DNA of 64,000 bases from Termitidicoccus mucosus (GTDB taxonomy: Bacteria; Verrucomicrobiota; Verrucomicrobiia; Opitutales; Opitutaceae). The stretch spans positions 38,403 to 102,402 of the forward strand of contig NZ_CP109797.1 in the NCBI RefSeq assembly GCF_038725785.1, read 5' to 3'. The first letter of the stretch is position 1; each line of letters begins with the position of its first letter. The notes beneath the pieces are model-generated. The model did no database searches. It worked only from the letters and a program-made list of their open reading frames with translations, and had not been told where the DNA came from. Shown here in pieces: positions 12,566-22,801 of the stretch. Both the position numbers and the translations under genes were made by a program.

Positions 12566-14268
12566 GTCACAAACAACCAGCTTTTCAGTTGCCGCGCGCA
12601 AGCACGCAGACGGCGGCGCCGATGCCGCCGGTCTCGATGCAGCTCCTCAACCACAAGGCCACCGACCCATTCTGGCTTGGGCGCCGGCTGGTGGAGTTGA
12701 AACGCATCACGCCGGCGCAACTGGAAAGCGCGATCGACAACTTTCGCAAGCGCCCCAGTGACGGCTTCCCGCGCATCCTCGAAAGGCTCTCGCTCATCGA
12801 CCAGAAAGTCGCGGCGCAATTCATAGCCGAGCATTTTAATCTCAAAAATCGACATCGCCCTGGTTCCGTTCCCCGGAGACCGGCAAATTGCTGCCTTTGA
12901 TTCGGGCGCGCAACTATGTCGCGTTTCCCGTCCGGGCCGACGCCTCTTCCGTCGTGATCGCCGTTGCGGACCCCAGCGATACAACGTGCAGGAAGCCTGC
13001 GCGGATTTCTCCGGCAAGTCGGTTTCAATCGTCGTTGCACCGCGCAACGACATTCTCACCGCCATTGAGGCGGTTTACAGCCCATTGCCGGCAACCAATC
13101 CGAAGGAATTGCTGGCTGAAATCCTCAACGACGCCGTCACGCACCGGCCGCGGACATTCACTTTGAGCCGAAGCCGCAGGGCATCCATATCCGCTACCGT
13201 ATCGACAACGGCATGGTGCACAGCGCCTATTATGATGACGCCATGAAGATCGGGCTCATTCAGGCCATCAAGAATCTGGCGAAACTCGATCTGGCGCAAA
13301 CCAAGCTGCCGCAGGACGGGCAGGCGCGGCATAGCATCGGTTCCACCACATTCAATCTGCGCGTCAATACCCTGCCCACCATCCGGGGCGAGGCGGCGGA
13401 CATCCGCATCCGGATGAAACGCGCGATTTCGGCACCCTGAAAAGCTCGGGCTGTCTCCCGAGCAAATCGCGTTGTTCATGCGCATTATCACCGTGCCCAA
13501 CGGTATCATTTACGTGACCGGGCCGACCGGCTCCGGCAAGACCACGCTGCAATATGCCTTGCTCGCAACCCAGGACTTGAGCGACGTCGTCGTGATTACG
13601 CTGGAGGACCCGTTGAGTATCAAATTTACCAATACACGCAGTGCTCGATTGACGAGGCGGTCGGGCGCACGTTTCCGCTGATGATGCGCGCGGCTCTCCG
13701 TCACGACCCGACGTCATCCTCATCGGCGAAACACGCGACTTGGAGACCGCGCGCACGTCGATACAAGCGGCCTCGACCGGCCACGTTGTCTTCTCGACGA
13801 TGCACACCAACGACGCTTCCAGCGCCGTTGCGCGCCTGATAGATCTCGGCATTGAGCCGTTCCTTATCACCTCGGCGGTCAAGGCGGTCTGCGCCATACG
13901 CCGGTTCAGAAGCTCTGCACCTGCAAGCAGCCGCCCAAACCGGAATTGCTCGCCTACTTCCGCGAGGAATTTGGCGAGGGCGATTATATGGTCCCGGCCG
14001 GCTGCGAACACTGCAAGAACACCGGCTACAAGGGCCGGACCGCCATTCTCGAAATTTTCCCCTTACCGACGACAGCACCGCAGAGCTGATTTTGAAGAAA
14101 GTTCCCATCGGCGAATTGCGCCGCCATCTTCGCTGCCTGCCGGCAGACTCGCATGACCCGGCCAAGCGTTACCCGACGATGTATGACGACGGGCTCGCAA
14201 AAGCGAAGGAAGGCATCACCTCGATAGCCGAGGTTCTGGCCGGTGGCAAAGGAAGACCCGTCGAATGA
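12562..14268 (+). CDS. PilB/GspE-type pilus assembly ATPase (frame-broken)
   Basis: The ATPase that would power pilin polymerisation at the inner membrane. Followed across frame slips it has an N-terminal GspE/MshEN-like region, a Walker [10 protein letters not shown] (13520-13546), an Asp box, a Walker B ILIGETRD (13715-13738) and a His box with STMHTND near 13795. A late zinc knuckle has a CTCKQP pair near 13920 and CEHC followed by GYKGR near 14007. The length (about 570 residues) fits PilB. The start ATG overlaps the secretin stop (ATGA). Only this copy is complete; the clean copy is cut at 64000. Together with the PilT-like gene this gives an extension/retraction ATPase pair. Family assignment is certain; function in mating contact is inferred. 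Confidence 0.9.
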
Positions 14269-14284
14269 TTTTCCCCGCATCACC

Positions 14285-15063
14285 ATGAACAAAACAACAA
14301 GCATCCACCGTAAACTAAATCGCGGACGAAAGGCCTTCACTCTTATCGAGGTCCTTATTGTCGTCGCCATCATCCTCGGCCTCGCGGCCCTCGGCATTCC
14401 CGGATACCAGTATGCCATGAAACGCAGTGAAATCACCGGCGTTTTGGGCGCGGTTCACAACGTCGAGACCGCTGTCGTGCATTTTCGCACTAAGCCCGGC
14501 GGGATGCGTATCCCGCCGATCACCGAATCGACTTCCGCCTCCGCGTTCAGCCTCAACAGCGGCAATTCCGCCTTGAGCGGAGCCGATGCAGCCATCCTGT
14601 CCAAGGCTTGCACACTGGATTCCGCGATGCTGGCGGAGGGCTTCCTGTCCAAACCGCTCAACCTTAAACTCGGCTTTAACGAAAACCGGCCGCCACGGCG
14701 GTTGATATGATATGGGACGTAAAAACAATCGCTACGACACGTCCACCGCCGACACCGCGCCGACAGCCGACCACGGGCGCAATGCCCATGTCGAATGTGT
14801 CGTCGCGGCGGCTACGCAACCGACCGCGCCGGACGGCACTTTTTCAAGCTCACAACCTCGACCACCATGCCGGTGAAGGCGCGTATTGTATATCTTTATG
14901 TGCCAGGCGTGCCGACCGACCGCTGTGCCGACATCGCCAACGAATACGAAAACACCGCCGATGCCACCACCACTGCGGCAAAATTTTCGGCCCCGTCACC
15001 TATACCGCTCCGGATGAGAATACCGGACTGAGCAACCTGTATATCTATATAACCCACTTCTGA
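14285..15063 (+). CDS. Type IV prepilin-like protein 2 (frame-broken)
   Basis: A pilin or pseudopilin processed and assembled by the neighbouring machinery. The N-terminus carries a basic leader, then RKA/FTLIEVLIV and a hydrophobic helix: the class III signal of prepilins, with Ala rather than Gly before the cleavage site. The remaining 220 residues are Thr/Ala-rich and end THF. A slip near 14690 breaks the frame; the reading continues to the stop at 15061. The gene follows pilB by 16 bases. It differs from prepilin 1 at 55304, so the locus encodes at least two pilin-like proteins. Which is the major subunit cannot be told from sequence. Confidence 0.85.
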
Positions 15064-15064
15064 A

Positions 15065-16319
15065 ATGGCCTCAATCCCCGTCCTTTGGTGGGACAACACC
15101 GTTGTCGCCGCCGTCAACATCAATCATCCGGTGTCAACCGTCCTTCCGACGGACGGGGACAGCATTTTGCATTCTGCGGTTTCCTCGAAGGGCTCTCGCC
15201 GACCCCCAAGGCAATTCGGCTCTTTTATGCCACCAGCACGCTTGAAGTCGTCGCCACGCCCTGTCCGAAAACCGGCGACCGGCAGCTTATGCAAAGGTGC
15301 TAGGGCCGAAATTCGACGCGATCAAAATCCGGCAACAGCCTGGTCGGCGCACAAGCCGCGCACGACTGGAAGCGGTGCGGCCACGGTGCTCTATATCGAG
15401 CAACAACCACGCCTGCAACGACTGCGCTCCATCCTCCAAGATCGAGGCATAACACTGGATGCGGCGTTTCCCTGACCTCATTGATTGATCTCGCGCCCGA
15501 AGCCGTGCCGGCCAAACCTCTTATCGCCCTGTTCCACAGCGACGAAGGCGCGGCGATTGCTGGTCCACGCCAGAAGGCGACCGCCACACGGCATTTTTAG
15601 AGGCGAAAACGCCGGGGAGCGTCTGACGCATGACCTTGACACGGGCTTTGCCGCGTTCGCTGGCAAAGCCGACCCGGTGTTCATTGCCGTCAACGCATCG
15701 TCGCAACCGATGGACGAGGCGATGCTTCCAAGAAAACCGGCCAAGTATTACAATGTCGCAGAGTTCATCACACTCGGCTTGCGCCTCACTCCACGAGATT
15801 TGCTCAACCTGCTTCCGCCGCCGCCAAGCCTTACCATCAATACCGCCATCTTCGCCGTCGGTCTCGTTGTCGCGGGCGTCGCTCTTTTCAAGGGTTCGGT
15901 TGAGCGCTCTGCATACCGCGCGCACCAGCCGCCGCGTTCAGGAGGCTCAGGAAGCCCAGCTTGCGAAGGACAATGAGCGTTACAGCGCAAACAAGGCTCA
16001 ATTCGACAGACAGCAGGCGTTTCTGGACGATTGCACAATCGCCTCTCAGGTGAAAACCAAGTTCATCGAGGCGGTTGGCCGGCCCCAGCAAATTACCATT
16101 CGTTCAATGACGCTCAACGAACAGTCGTGGAGTATCGCCGGCACGCTGCACCGAGGAGCGGCCGTAAAGCCAAGTCCGCTCGATGCGTTCATCAGCCAGC
16201 TCGGACAAAACGCCTCCTGGACCATCAACGCCGGCGACAAGCCGGCCGCCCCAAAGCAGGTGGCGGGCAGCGACCAGCGCCCCGTCGAGTTCACCATCAC
16301 AGGAGTATTCAATAATTAA
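15065..16319 (+). CDS. GspL/PilMN-like alignment protein (frame-broken)
   Basis: Likely inner-membrane assembly protein linking the ATPase to the periplasmic alignment ring. The N-terminal 250 residues (MASIPVLWWDN onward) are soluble and divergent, in the place of an actin-like PilM/GspL cytoplasmic domain. One membrane helix follows (INTAIFAVGLVVAGVALF, near 15835-15890), then a coiled coil rich in Gln, Glu and Lys (15935-16040) and a small alpha/beta domain ending FTITGVFNN. That order is the GspL plan, equal to PilM fused to PilN. Several frame slips lie between 15170 and 15600 and one near 15920. The assignment rests on topology and position between a prepilin and a PilO-like gene, not on strong motifs. 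Confidence 0.6.
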
Positions 16320-16323
16320 ATAC

Positions 16324-16855
16324 ATGAATGCCGCACCCAAGAAATCCGCCATCGTTTTTCTTTCCGTCGCGATCTTCGCCGTCATCGCCATCAACGCGGT
16401 CCGCATCGTCTATCCGCCAAGCCGGGCGGTCAACAGCGCGAAAATTTCGCAGCTCCAACGAGAGCAGCAGGAGTTGTCCAGATACAACAGCGACAATCTG
16501 CGCAGCATCGAGCAGCGCGTTTCCGATCTGAAACGGCAGCTCTGGACTGACTCAGCCTTCGCCGTCTGGAAAAGAACAACCTTCCCGATGGCTGGATTGC
16601 CCAGAACTCAGCCCCGCGGATGCGAGGGAGGTGCGCGCGCGCCGTTTCGCCATCCAGCGGCCCAACGCCACCAGCCAGCACTGGGATGAAATCCTCAACG
16701 TCCTTCGCGCATCGGAGAGCAACCGTTGCATCAATGTCCAGACCGTTTCACTCGCCACGCGAGGCGGTTACTCCGGCAGCCGCGAGTTCGCCCAGTGCAC
16801 CATTTTCGCCACATTTTTCTTCTCAACCTCTGATTTCAAGACGACCCAGCCATGA
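16324..16855 (+). CDS. PilO/GspM-like protein (frame-broken)
   Basis: Probable partner of the preceding GspL-like protein. It has a short cytoplasmic tail, one membrane helix (AIVFLSVAIFAVIAINAV), a coiled coil with QLQREQQELSRYNSDN, then a compact periplasmic domain of about 90 residues ending STSDFKTTQP. This is the PilO/GspM layout and size (about 175 residues). Slips near 16570-16600 break the frame. It begins four bases after the previous stop, and its own stop overlaps the next ATG. Identity is inferred from topology and gene order. Confidence 0.55.
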
Positions 16856-17514
16856 AACTGCACGAGAAATTATCAAATGCCCGCGACGCCGATATCGCCA
16901 CCGGCTCGAATCAGCATACAAGGAGGCGTTGGAAAAGGATAAGGTCGATTTGACGCATTTGGCCCGCGGCTTGGATACCGTTACGGATTTGGACGGAAAT
17001 TCGCATCCCAGACGCTTTGGATTTGTTGCAGCGGATATTAATAAGGGCCTTCGTTACGGCATTGGTTACATGGGACGGCAACCCGTTTATCAGTCTTACT
17101 CGGATCATCATTTGCATAGGGGACGCACTGGCAATCCTATGATGCTTCACACGCCGAGTCGCCGGCTGAATTGCTCGACAAGGTAAACAAATGGCATGCG
17201 GCATTTCTTGCTAAAACTCCTCGTTACAGTGTGCGCACAATAGGCCCCAGCTCGAGCGAGATCGACAGAATTTCCTTTACGAAACGCCCGCACAGGCTGT
17301 TTCCGGTCTGGACAATACCGACCAGCGGCTTTGCGCGGACATCAAGCTGATAGACAACCATACCAATTCCGTGGTTGGAAGATGGGCCTGGTCCGAAGGG
17401 AACGGAGAATACCGGAAAGAAGGATCGCCCTGTATTCGGCACCTTTGCAGCAGGCCGCCCAGTCCCTTGGAATCGAAAACAAAGCCGCGCTCCGCTGCCA
17501 AAATCAGCGTTTAA
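16852..17514 (+). CDS. Unknown protein at the end of the pilus operon (frame-broken)
   Basis: Not recognised. It opens MKLHEKLSNARDADIAT and continues, across slips, through a soluble segment with YKEALEKDKVDLTHLARGLD and later AELLDKVNKWHAAFLAKTP and KLIDNHTNSVVGRWAWSE. There is no signal peptide or membrane helix. The start overlaps the stop of the PilO-like gene, so it is co-transcribed with the pilus genes. The 3' end is uncertain because of slips after 17400. Confidence 0.45.
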
Positions 17515-17556
17515 CCCCTTACCGCGCCGGCATGACGCCGGTGCGGTCTTCAAAAA

Positions 17557-17944
17557 ATGCCTAAAAACAACCAGACGAAGTCACATCGGAGAAACCAAAA
17601 ACGGGCTCACGCCATCAATATGATGTCGCTCCAAGTCACCGCAGCCACCGATCTGCGCGAACACACCGGCAAAACGACAATGAATGGGCCACTGTATTTG
17701 CCATCCATAACAAATACCGGGGCAAAAAACGACCCCAAGGCCATCCCGGTCACCATCCATTTCGGCCCCAGACCTGGCCTTGGCAAAAGCCACGATCAAA
17801 GGGGCTCATGTTCACCGTCGTCGGTGAACTCGATTATGATAAGGTCGTGGACGACTCCGGCTCCGAAAAGGAGTTTTATAAGGTGCATGCACTCCAACTG
17901 AGCCCGCCTCCAAAAAGGCCGAAGCGGATGCTGAAAAATCGTAA
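17557..17944 (+). CDS. Possible OB-fold/SSB-like protein (frame-broken)
   Basis: About 110 residues after joining frames. Strand-rich segments TDLREHTGKNDNEWATVFAI, PKAIPVTIHFG and a terminal MFTVVGELDYDKVVDDSG...FYKVHALQL resemble the strand order and acidic loop of plasmid single-stranded-DNA-binding proteins, which would suit a conjugative element. No residue is diagnostic and the start (17557, or an internal ATG at 17623) is unclear. It could equally be an unrelated small beta protein. Confidence 0.35.
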
Positions 17945-17961
17945 CCTTCAATCTCTCCACC

Positions 17962-18159
17962 ATGCCTCAATTCGATATTCCCGAGGAAGACCTCGTCGCC
18001 ATAAAGAGCGCCCAAAAGCTCATCGCCAGCGAGCTTGGCGCTGACCTCATTCCAACCGACCAACTGGTTCAGATCGTGGTCAAGTCCGTGGACAGCCATG
18101 CTCTGGCTGTTGGCGTTCTCAATTCCATGGGTTCCAAATCGCTTGAACCACCTGAATAA
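17962..18159 (+). CDS. Small acidic protein, 65 aa, unknown
   Basis: An intact short frame, MPQFDIPEEDLVAIKSAQKL onward, with alternating helix-forming segments and no membrane helix. It lies 17 bases after the previous gene on the same strand. I do not recognise the family. Confidence 0.5.
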   Translation: MPQFDIPEEDLVAIKSAQKLIASELGADLIPTDQLVQIVVKSVDSHALAVGVLNSMGSKSLEPPE

Positions 18160-18255
18160 AATTTCACGTCGAAGTCTTATCGACCGGGCTTAATTGCCAA
18201 CTGGCAGGCCGTCCAGCCCGCACCAATGGACGGTTTTAGAAAGGATAAATATCCT

Positions 18256-18645
18256 ATGGCACAAAAACTCAGCCAAAACTCGCGGCTCCTGCCGCTTCCC
18301 AGAATGAACCGGTCATCAACGAGGAGATTCAAACCAAAATCAATGCGTTCCGCGCACAGAATCCCAAGTTTGTCGAATACTTGAGACAGCTTCCGCGCGA
18401 ACGCGTCGAGAATATGGCGATTCTCCGCAAGATCGAGCAGGCCGAGCAGAAGGAACGCTTCCGCCAAGCTTCAAGCGTAAAGCTTGAGGCTTGGCTCAAC
18501 GTCCGAAATCGCGACCCAGATCGCCGAAAGGGTTGCCACGCTCCCCGCAGAAAAGCAAGCCGGCGCCCGAATCAACATGATTCGTTCCGCCATCGAGCGA
18601 CAGGCGTTGCAACAAGTTCAGTCTGGACCAAAGGTAGCCGTATAA
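18256..18645 (+). CDS. Helical unknown protein, last gene of the pilus run (frame-broken)
   Basis: About 130 residues, all predicted helical: IQTKINAFRAQNPKFVEYLR, then RERVENMAILRKIEQAEQKE and, after a slip near 18500, IATQIAERVATLPAEKQAG to a stop at 18643. No membrane segment. It is the last gene before the strong hairpin at 18675, so it may close the 25-kb transfer/pilus transcription unit. Confidence 0.5.
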
Positions 18646-18674
18646 CGGTTCTTTTACCGATATCCGTTATCTTC

Positions 18675-18717
18675 ACTCCCTGTCCTGTGCTATCTATCTT
18701 AGCTATGGGCAGGGAGT
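18675..18717 (+). terminator. Hairpin at the end of the pilus operon
   Basis: ACTCCCTG and its exact complement CAGGGAGT, extended by CC/GG pairs, enclose a loop of about 20 bases and are followed by TTTCT. It lies 30 bases after the last gene. The long loop makes efficiency uncertain. Confidence 0.55.
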
Positions 18718-18813
18718 TTCTATATGGGCCAAAAACTATTGCATTTAAAAAATCCATTATAAATGTAAAACACTATCATGCCAATAATTACCCCAATCGA
18801 TTCCTTTATCCCC

Positions 18814-19022
18814 GTCGCGGGGTCGCGGGTCGCGGGTCGCGGGTCGCGGGTCGCGGGTCGCGGGTCGCGTCGCGGGTCGCGGGTCGCGGGGTCGCGGGTC
18901 GCGGTCGCGGGTCGCGGGTCGGGTCGCGGGTCGGGTCGCGGGTCGCGGGTCGCGGGTCGCGGTCGCGGGGTCGGGTCGCGGGTCGCGGGTCGCGGGTCGC
19001 GGGTCGCGGGTCGCGGGTCGCG
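18814..19022. repeat. Tandem array of the heptamer GTCGCGG (CGCGGGT)
   Basis: About 28 units over 209 bases, with a few shortened units that may be consensus errors. Seven-base units leave every frame open on both strands, which makes long false frames (GSRVAGR on +, ATRDPRP on -). It sits in the gap between the pilus operon and the phosphoribosyltransferase gene. Unlike the AT-rich iterons near rep, this is pure GC. The function is unknown. Confidence 0.95.
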
Positions 19023-19133
19023 CCATTAAATTTTTTCTATTTTTTCTAAAGTCAAGTCCGCCTGTCGGATTGCCTCCATGGGCCGCACTTTTCATGAATA
19101 CCCGCTTCGATTCGGTGACAAGGGAGGGACGGT

Positions 19134-19886
19134 ATGCCTGATTTGAGGACACCTTGGTCCGATTTCCCGGACGTCCTGCCTCATACCTCGATTGCCTCCT
19201 CAAAGCGCATCCGGCTTATGCCGACGCCAAAGCCGGCGATTTCAACGCAGCTCGCGCCGTCGCACATGCCTTGGTTAATCCCACCAGATTCAAATGGCGC
19301 ACCGATTTCGTCGTTCCTGTCATCAAATTAGACAGGGATTCCGTCTGGAATGCCCTCCCATTGGGCATGGCTGACGCCATCTCCACCTTCTCAGGGGCCA
19401 AGGTTGTTACCACCGTTTTCCAGTCCAATATCGTCCACCAATCGGACGCCAATGCCGTTTCTCGCATCGTAAACCAGCCCTCTTCGAGGGCAAATGCCCC
19501 AAAGGCTCATACCTTATCGTGGACGACATCGTCTCTTTCGGCTCCACCATCGCCAACCTGCGCGGCTTCATCGAGTCCCACGGCGGTAAAGTCGCCGCCG
19601 CCTCCACCTTTGCCGCTCAAATCTTCGCCACCAAGCTGCGCCCGATTCCTTCACCATCTCTTCCATCCTTCGACGCTTCCCTCATGCCGACGACATCATC
19701 CAATCCACCACCGGAGGAGTCTCCGCCGCCACACTCACCAACCGAGAAGCCAACTTCATCAATGGACTTTCGCAAATTGAGTCCATCAGAAATCCGCTCA
19801 TTCCAACGCACCGTGTTATCAAAATTCGATCTAGCCTCGACCGCGACGACTTCGCCGAACGTTACTGGCTGCCCGACGAGTCCTGA
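19134..19886 (+). CDS. Phosphoribosyltransferase-family protein (frame-broken)
   Basis: About 250 residues. The PRPP-binding signature LIVDDIVSFGSTIANLRG (near 19512-19560), with the two acidic residues and the following small-residue loop, is the classical type I PRTase motif. An upstream FVVPVIKLDRD strand fits the fold, as does the C-terminal hood-like part ending RYWLPDES. Plasmid PRTases of this kind usually have no known substrate; salvage of a purine or pyrimidine base, or a signalling nucleotide role, is possible. Slips lie near 19165, 19480 and 19640. Confidence 0.75.
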
Positions 19887-20069
19887 GTCCGTCCTTCGCC
19901 GGCGCCACGACTATTTCCCCTGTATCTTGTTTTCCAATGCCCCTACGGCCGGGAAAGGCCTTTCCCGGTCGAGCCCAAGCGTCTCGACCTCCCTTTCTCG
20001 CATACCCAATGCTACTTCTTCCACGGCCGTAGCCGGCCGGATCTCCACGGACGCAAACAACGGCCGTCG

Positions 20070-20370
20070 ATTCATAAATTATGAATCTAGGAATTTAGGA
20101 TTAGGCGCAGCCGCGCTTCCCCGGCAGGCTTCCCTGCCTTTGGCGCAAAGCTTGAAAAATCCCCGGCCGGGCTCGCACGGGCCCGGCCGAACGGCGCCGG
20201 CGTCATCCACGCCTTCCTTGAACCGGCAGCGCCGGCATCCTCCCAACTCCCAATCCATCCCCACGCCCCTTCCCCTCTCCCGGGAGAGGAACCCTCCTGT
20301 GCGTGCCGCGGCCTCCGGGCCGCCCTTCGGGCGCTTTGCGCCGTCATGCTCGCTCCGCCGAGCATTCAGC
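20070..20370 (+). repeat. GC-rich intergenic repeat A, copy 1, with AT palindrome
   Basis: It starts with ATTCATAAATTATGAAT and continues through GCGCAGCCGCGCTTCC, CTGCCTTTGGCGCAAAGC, CTTCCTTGAACCGGCAGCG and CCCTTCCCCTCTCCCGGGAG to CATGCTCGCTCCGCCGAGC. Nearly the same string occurs at 27979-28268 and 41788-42069. Inner modules recur inside coding sequence (53010-53160, 53664-53712, 62296-62350) and before the PilT-like gene. It holds several small inverted repeats, has no gene of its own, and looks like a REP/MITE-type element. Confidence 0.9.
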
Positions 20371-20375
20371 AAGTA

Positions 20376-20394
20376 TCCATATTATGGATACTAA
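20376..20394. promoter_or_regulatory. AT palindrome variant before the DUF932 gene
   Basis: GTATCCATATTATGGATAC is a self-complementary 19-mer, a sequence variant of the ATTCATAATTTATGAAT family found before many genes here. It lies 130 bases upstream of the DUF932 start. Confidence 0.45.
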
Positions 20395-20527
20395 ATGGCG
20401 CGAAAAAAACTTCATTTTTTCAAAAACGCTTGCATTCACTACTAGGAAACTAGTAGTGTCTTGGTTGGAGGGACCGGTTACGGCGGCCCCTCCTTATCGA
20501 AACCATAACCATCAACCAATATCAGCT

Positions 20528-21347
20528 ATGTTCCGACACTCCTACTTCACACAATCCAGCGCGCTTGACAACGTGCTTTCTCACGACGCGCTCCGCCGCG
20601 TCGTTCCTTCCGCCTTCGCGGAGGCGCCCCACGCGTCCACCTCCGAGCGTTACAGCTTCCTGCCCACCACCGCCGTCATTTCCCGCTTGGAAGAGCATGG
20701 CTGGGTTCCGGTCGCGGCCTCCCAGTCCGACGTCAGGGACGAATCCAAAAGGGCTTCCAATCCCACATGATTCGCTTCGCCCAGCTCTCCGATCTGCGCG
20801 ACCGCCCCCATGTCGAGGTCCGCCCCGAAATCGCCTACATCAACTCCCACGACAAATCCCGCGCCGCCCGCCTTGAGGCCGGCTTGTTGCGCTTCGCCTG
20901 CGCCAACGGCCTGATCGTCTCCGACGGCTCCGTCGCCGGCCTCCGCTTCAAGCATTTCGGGGTGGGCACGGGCGAGCTTGATGATGCCGTCATCCAGATC
21001 ACCGCCAAAGCTCCCGCGCTTTTCGAGGCCATCGAGCAATGGCGGGCCCGCAAACTCTCCGAGACCGAGCAGCGCGAGTTTGCCCGCCGCGCGATCGACA
21101 TTCGCTGGCCGGCAAAAAGCCCGTCCTGGACCCCGTGAAAATCCTTCTCGGACGACGGGGCGAAGACGCCGGCGAGAATCTTTGGAGAACCTTCAATGTC
21201 GCACAGGAAAATCTCCTGCGCGGCGGCCTCTGCTACCGGACCGCCGCTTTCCAGCGCGCCTCCATTCGTGCCGTGAGCGGTATCACGGAGACCGTCCGCA
21301 TCAACAAAAGCCTCTGGGCTCTCACCGAGGAATTTTCCAACAACTAA
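20528..21347 (+). CDS. DUF932 family phage/plasmid protein (frame-broken)
   Basis: About 273 residues, MFRHSYFTQSSALDNVLSHD onward, with SHMIRFAQLSDL, EIAYINSHDKSRAARLEAGL, CANGLIVSDG and a C-terminal RTFNVAQENLLRGG...ITETVRINKSLW. This is the plan of the DUF932 family common on plasmids and phages; its biochemical role is not established. There are two slips, near 20750 and 21115. It opens the run of accessory genes after the phosphoribosyltransferase. Confidence 0.8.
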
Positions 21348-21447
21348 CCGAGGGACGGGAGCGACCGTCCCCTCTTTTAAAAGCCAGACCACCACAGAGG
21401 GCGGCGTTGACCGCCGCCCTCCCTCCCTACCCTTCAACTTAAAACTT

Positions 21448-22047
21448 ATGCCTAAGATCATTACTGAAACCGACATCACCGCTGCCGTCGCGCAGCTCAA
21501 CAAAAGCGAAAAGGCCAGATGGCCCTTTTCTGGATCGGCACCGGCGCCACCGATTTTTGGGACTTGACTTGGAAAACCAGCGCGCCCTCGAAACGCTCTT
21601 GCTCTCGATCTTCGCGTTTCCGGGAACCTCGCGTGACATCATCGAGGAGGACGGCCAGCGCGATCAGCTCTGGACCCACAACCGCCGCATCGCCGAGGCC
21701 GTCGAGTCCGTGGTGAAAAGGGCGGAATCCAGCGCGCGGAACCCAACGGAGACGGCGCGCGCGCGTCCATCCGCTGGCTCGCAAACTGGTGCATGAAGCA
21801 CAGAGAAGCCAGCACCGCGGCCGTCGTGCGCTCCATTCTCCGGTCCATCCATAACAGTTCGCAACTGGCCCCTTCGGCGCCTTGGCTTTGTCGATGATGA
21901 AATCACCGCGCACCTAATGGTTGTTATTGATGCCACCATCGGCCGGCAGGCCGACAGCTTCACGACACCGACATCCGCGAGGCATTTGTCGGCATCGAGG
22001 GTGGAGAAACATGGTTTTCGCCGACACCGGCGCGCCGAAACCCCTGA
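21448..22047 (+). CDS. Unknown helical protein (frame-broken)
   Basis: About 200 residues. After MPKIITETDITAAVAQLNKS it reads MALFWIGTGATDFW, LENQRALETLLLSIFAFPG, SIRWLANWCMKHREASTA and, after slips near 21860 and 21890, VDDEITAHLMVVIDATIG to PTPARRNP. I do not recognise a family. It is the first of a run of small same-strand genes with short gaps. Confidence 0.45.
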
Positions 22048-22093
22048 ATGCCTCCAATCTCCAATACGTATCCAACCATCAATTACACCTCCC

Positions 22094-22790
22094 ATGACCT
22101 CTTCCAAAGAACGCTCGCCCGCGGAAATCGCCGGCCTCAAGGACTTTTTCCCAACTCAAAACCATTGATCGCGAAGCCAAGGCCGCGGTCGAGATAGCCA
22201 AACCGGCCCTCGTCCGCCTAGCGACCGAACTTGTCGGCCGCACCGATGCCCAGGCTCAACTGGCAAGGCAGCTTTTCCTGAGTCTATACAACGGCGGATT
22301 CACCAAGGTGGAGCTCGCCTGCCTTCCGCTGCTGCCTTGGCAGCGCGATTTCGCGGACGTGCTGCTGGCCTTCAATGGACCCGGCTTTTCCGACAAGGAC
22401 ATTTTGAAGGCTTTCGAGGCCGCCGGCGACGCCGGCGGCGCCTGGTTCTTCACCGAGCCCGCCCCATCGGCAATATCGCCGTGAGCGAAGACGACGGCAT
22501 CGAGGCCGACAACGCCGGCACGGCCGCACGCGAGGCCATGCGCTTGCTCGCGCGTGCAATCGCCTGCCAATACAGCGGCCAGCCCTTCGCCATCCGTAAG
22601 CTTTGCGCGATATTCTGGAGGAACGCGAGTGCGCCCCGGCATCCAGATCGCCGGCACCGACTGGAAACTACGCCGGTTCTTCTGCACCATGCTGCGCGGT
22701 TTCGGTCGCGGGGATTTCGAGCCGGAGTTCATCATTGAGGCCTTCTACGACATGGCCGGCGACGCTGGCGTCGCTTGGCTCAACGAATAG
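22094..22790 (+). CDS. Unknown two-repeat protein, paralogue 1 (frame-broken)
   Basis: About 233 residues. It has two related halves, each with a leucine-rich helix followed by a WxxDF or DWKLR segment: QLFLSLYNGGF...WQRDFADVLLAF, and AIRKLL...DWKLRRFFCTML. The whole protein is a paralogue of the gene at 23398, including an EDDGIEA...YSGQPFAIR segment that matches EDGGIEA...YSGQAFKIR there. Function unknown. It is followed by a coiled-coil gene, as is its paralogue. Confidence 0.55.
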
Positions 22791-22801
22791 GAGGAATCGC
22801 C

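Larger units (their letters stand above)
1..12805 (+). repeat. Terminal redundancy, first (deletion-rich) copy
   Basis: Co-linear with 51099-64000, same strand, 97 bases shorter. The differences I followed are all missing bases, chiefly one base from runs of three or more and from CCWGG sites; I saw no substitutions. All genes in this copy are frame-broken while the second copy is intact. A circular molecule sequenced past its start explains it best. A true tandem duplication with decay would be expected to show substitutions as well. Confidence 0.95.

Noticed and set aside
1..12805. Decayed second copy of the transfer genes (true tandem duplication)
   Set aside because: Differences are deletions only, concentrated in homopolymers and CCWGG, and unique genes in 12.8-51 kb show the same damage.
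18814..19022. CRISPR array
   Set aside because: Units are 7 bases in direct tandem without spacers, and no cas gene is present.
18381..19203. Long frames on both strands rich in GSRVAGR or ATRDPRP
   Set aside because: Produced by the heptamer tandem array, which opens all frames. Not a collagen-like or RGG protein.
20079..20372. Short frames inside repeat A (also 27981-28176 and 41797-42135)
   Set aside because: The same peptides appear wherever repeat A occurs between genes, without ribosome sites. They are translated repeat DNA, not genes.
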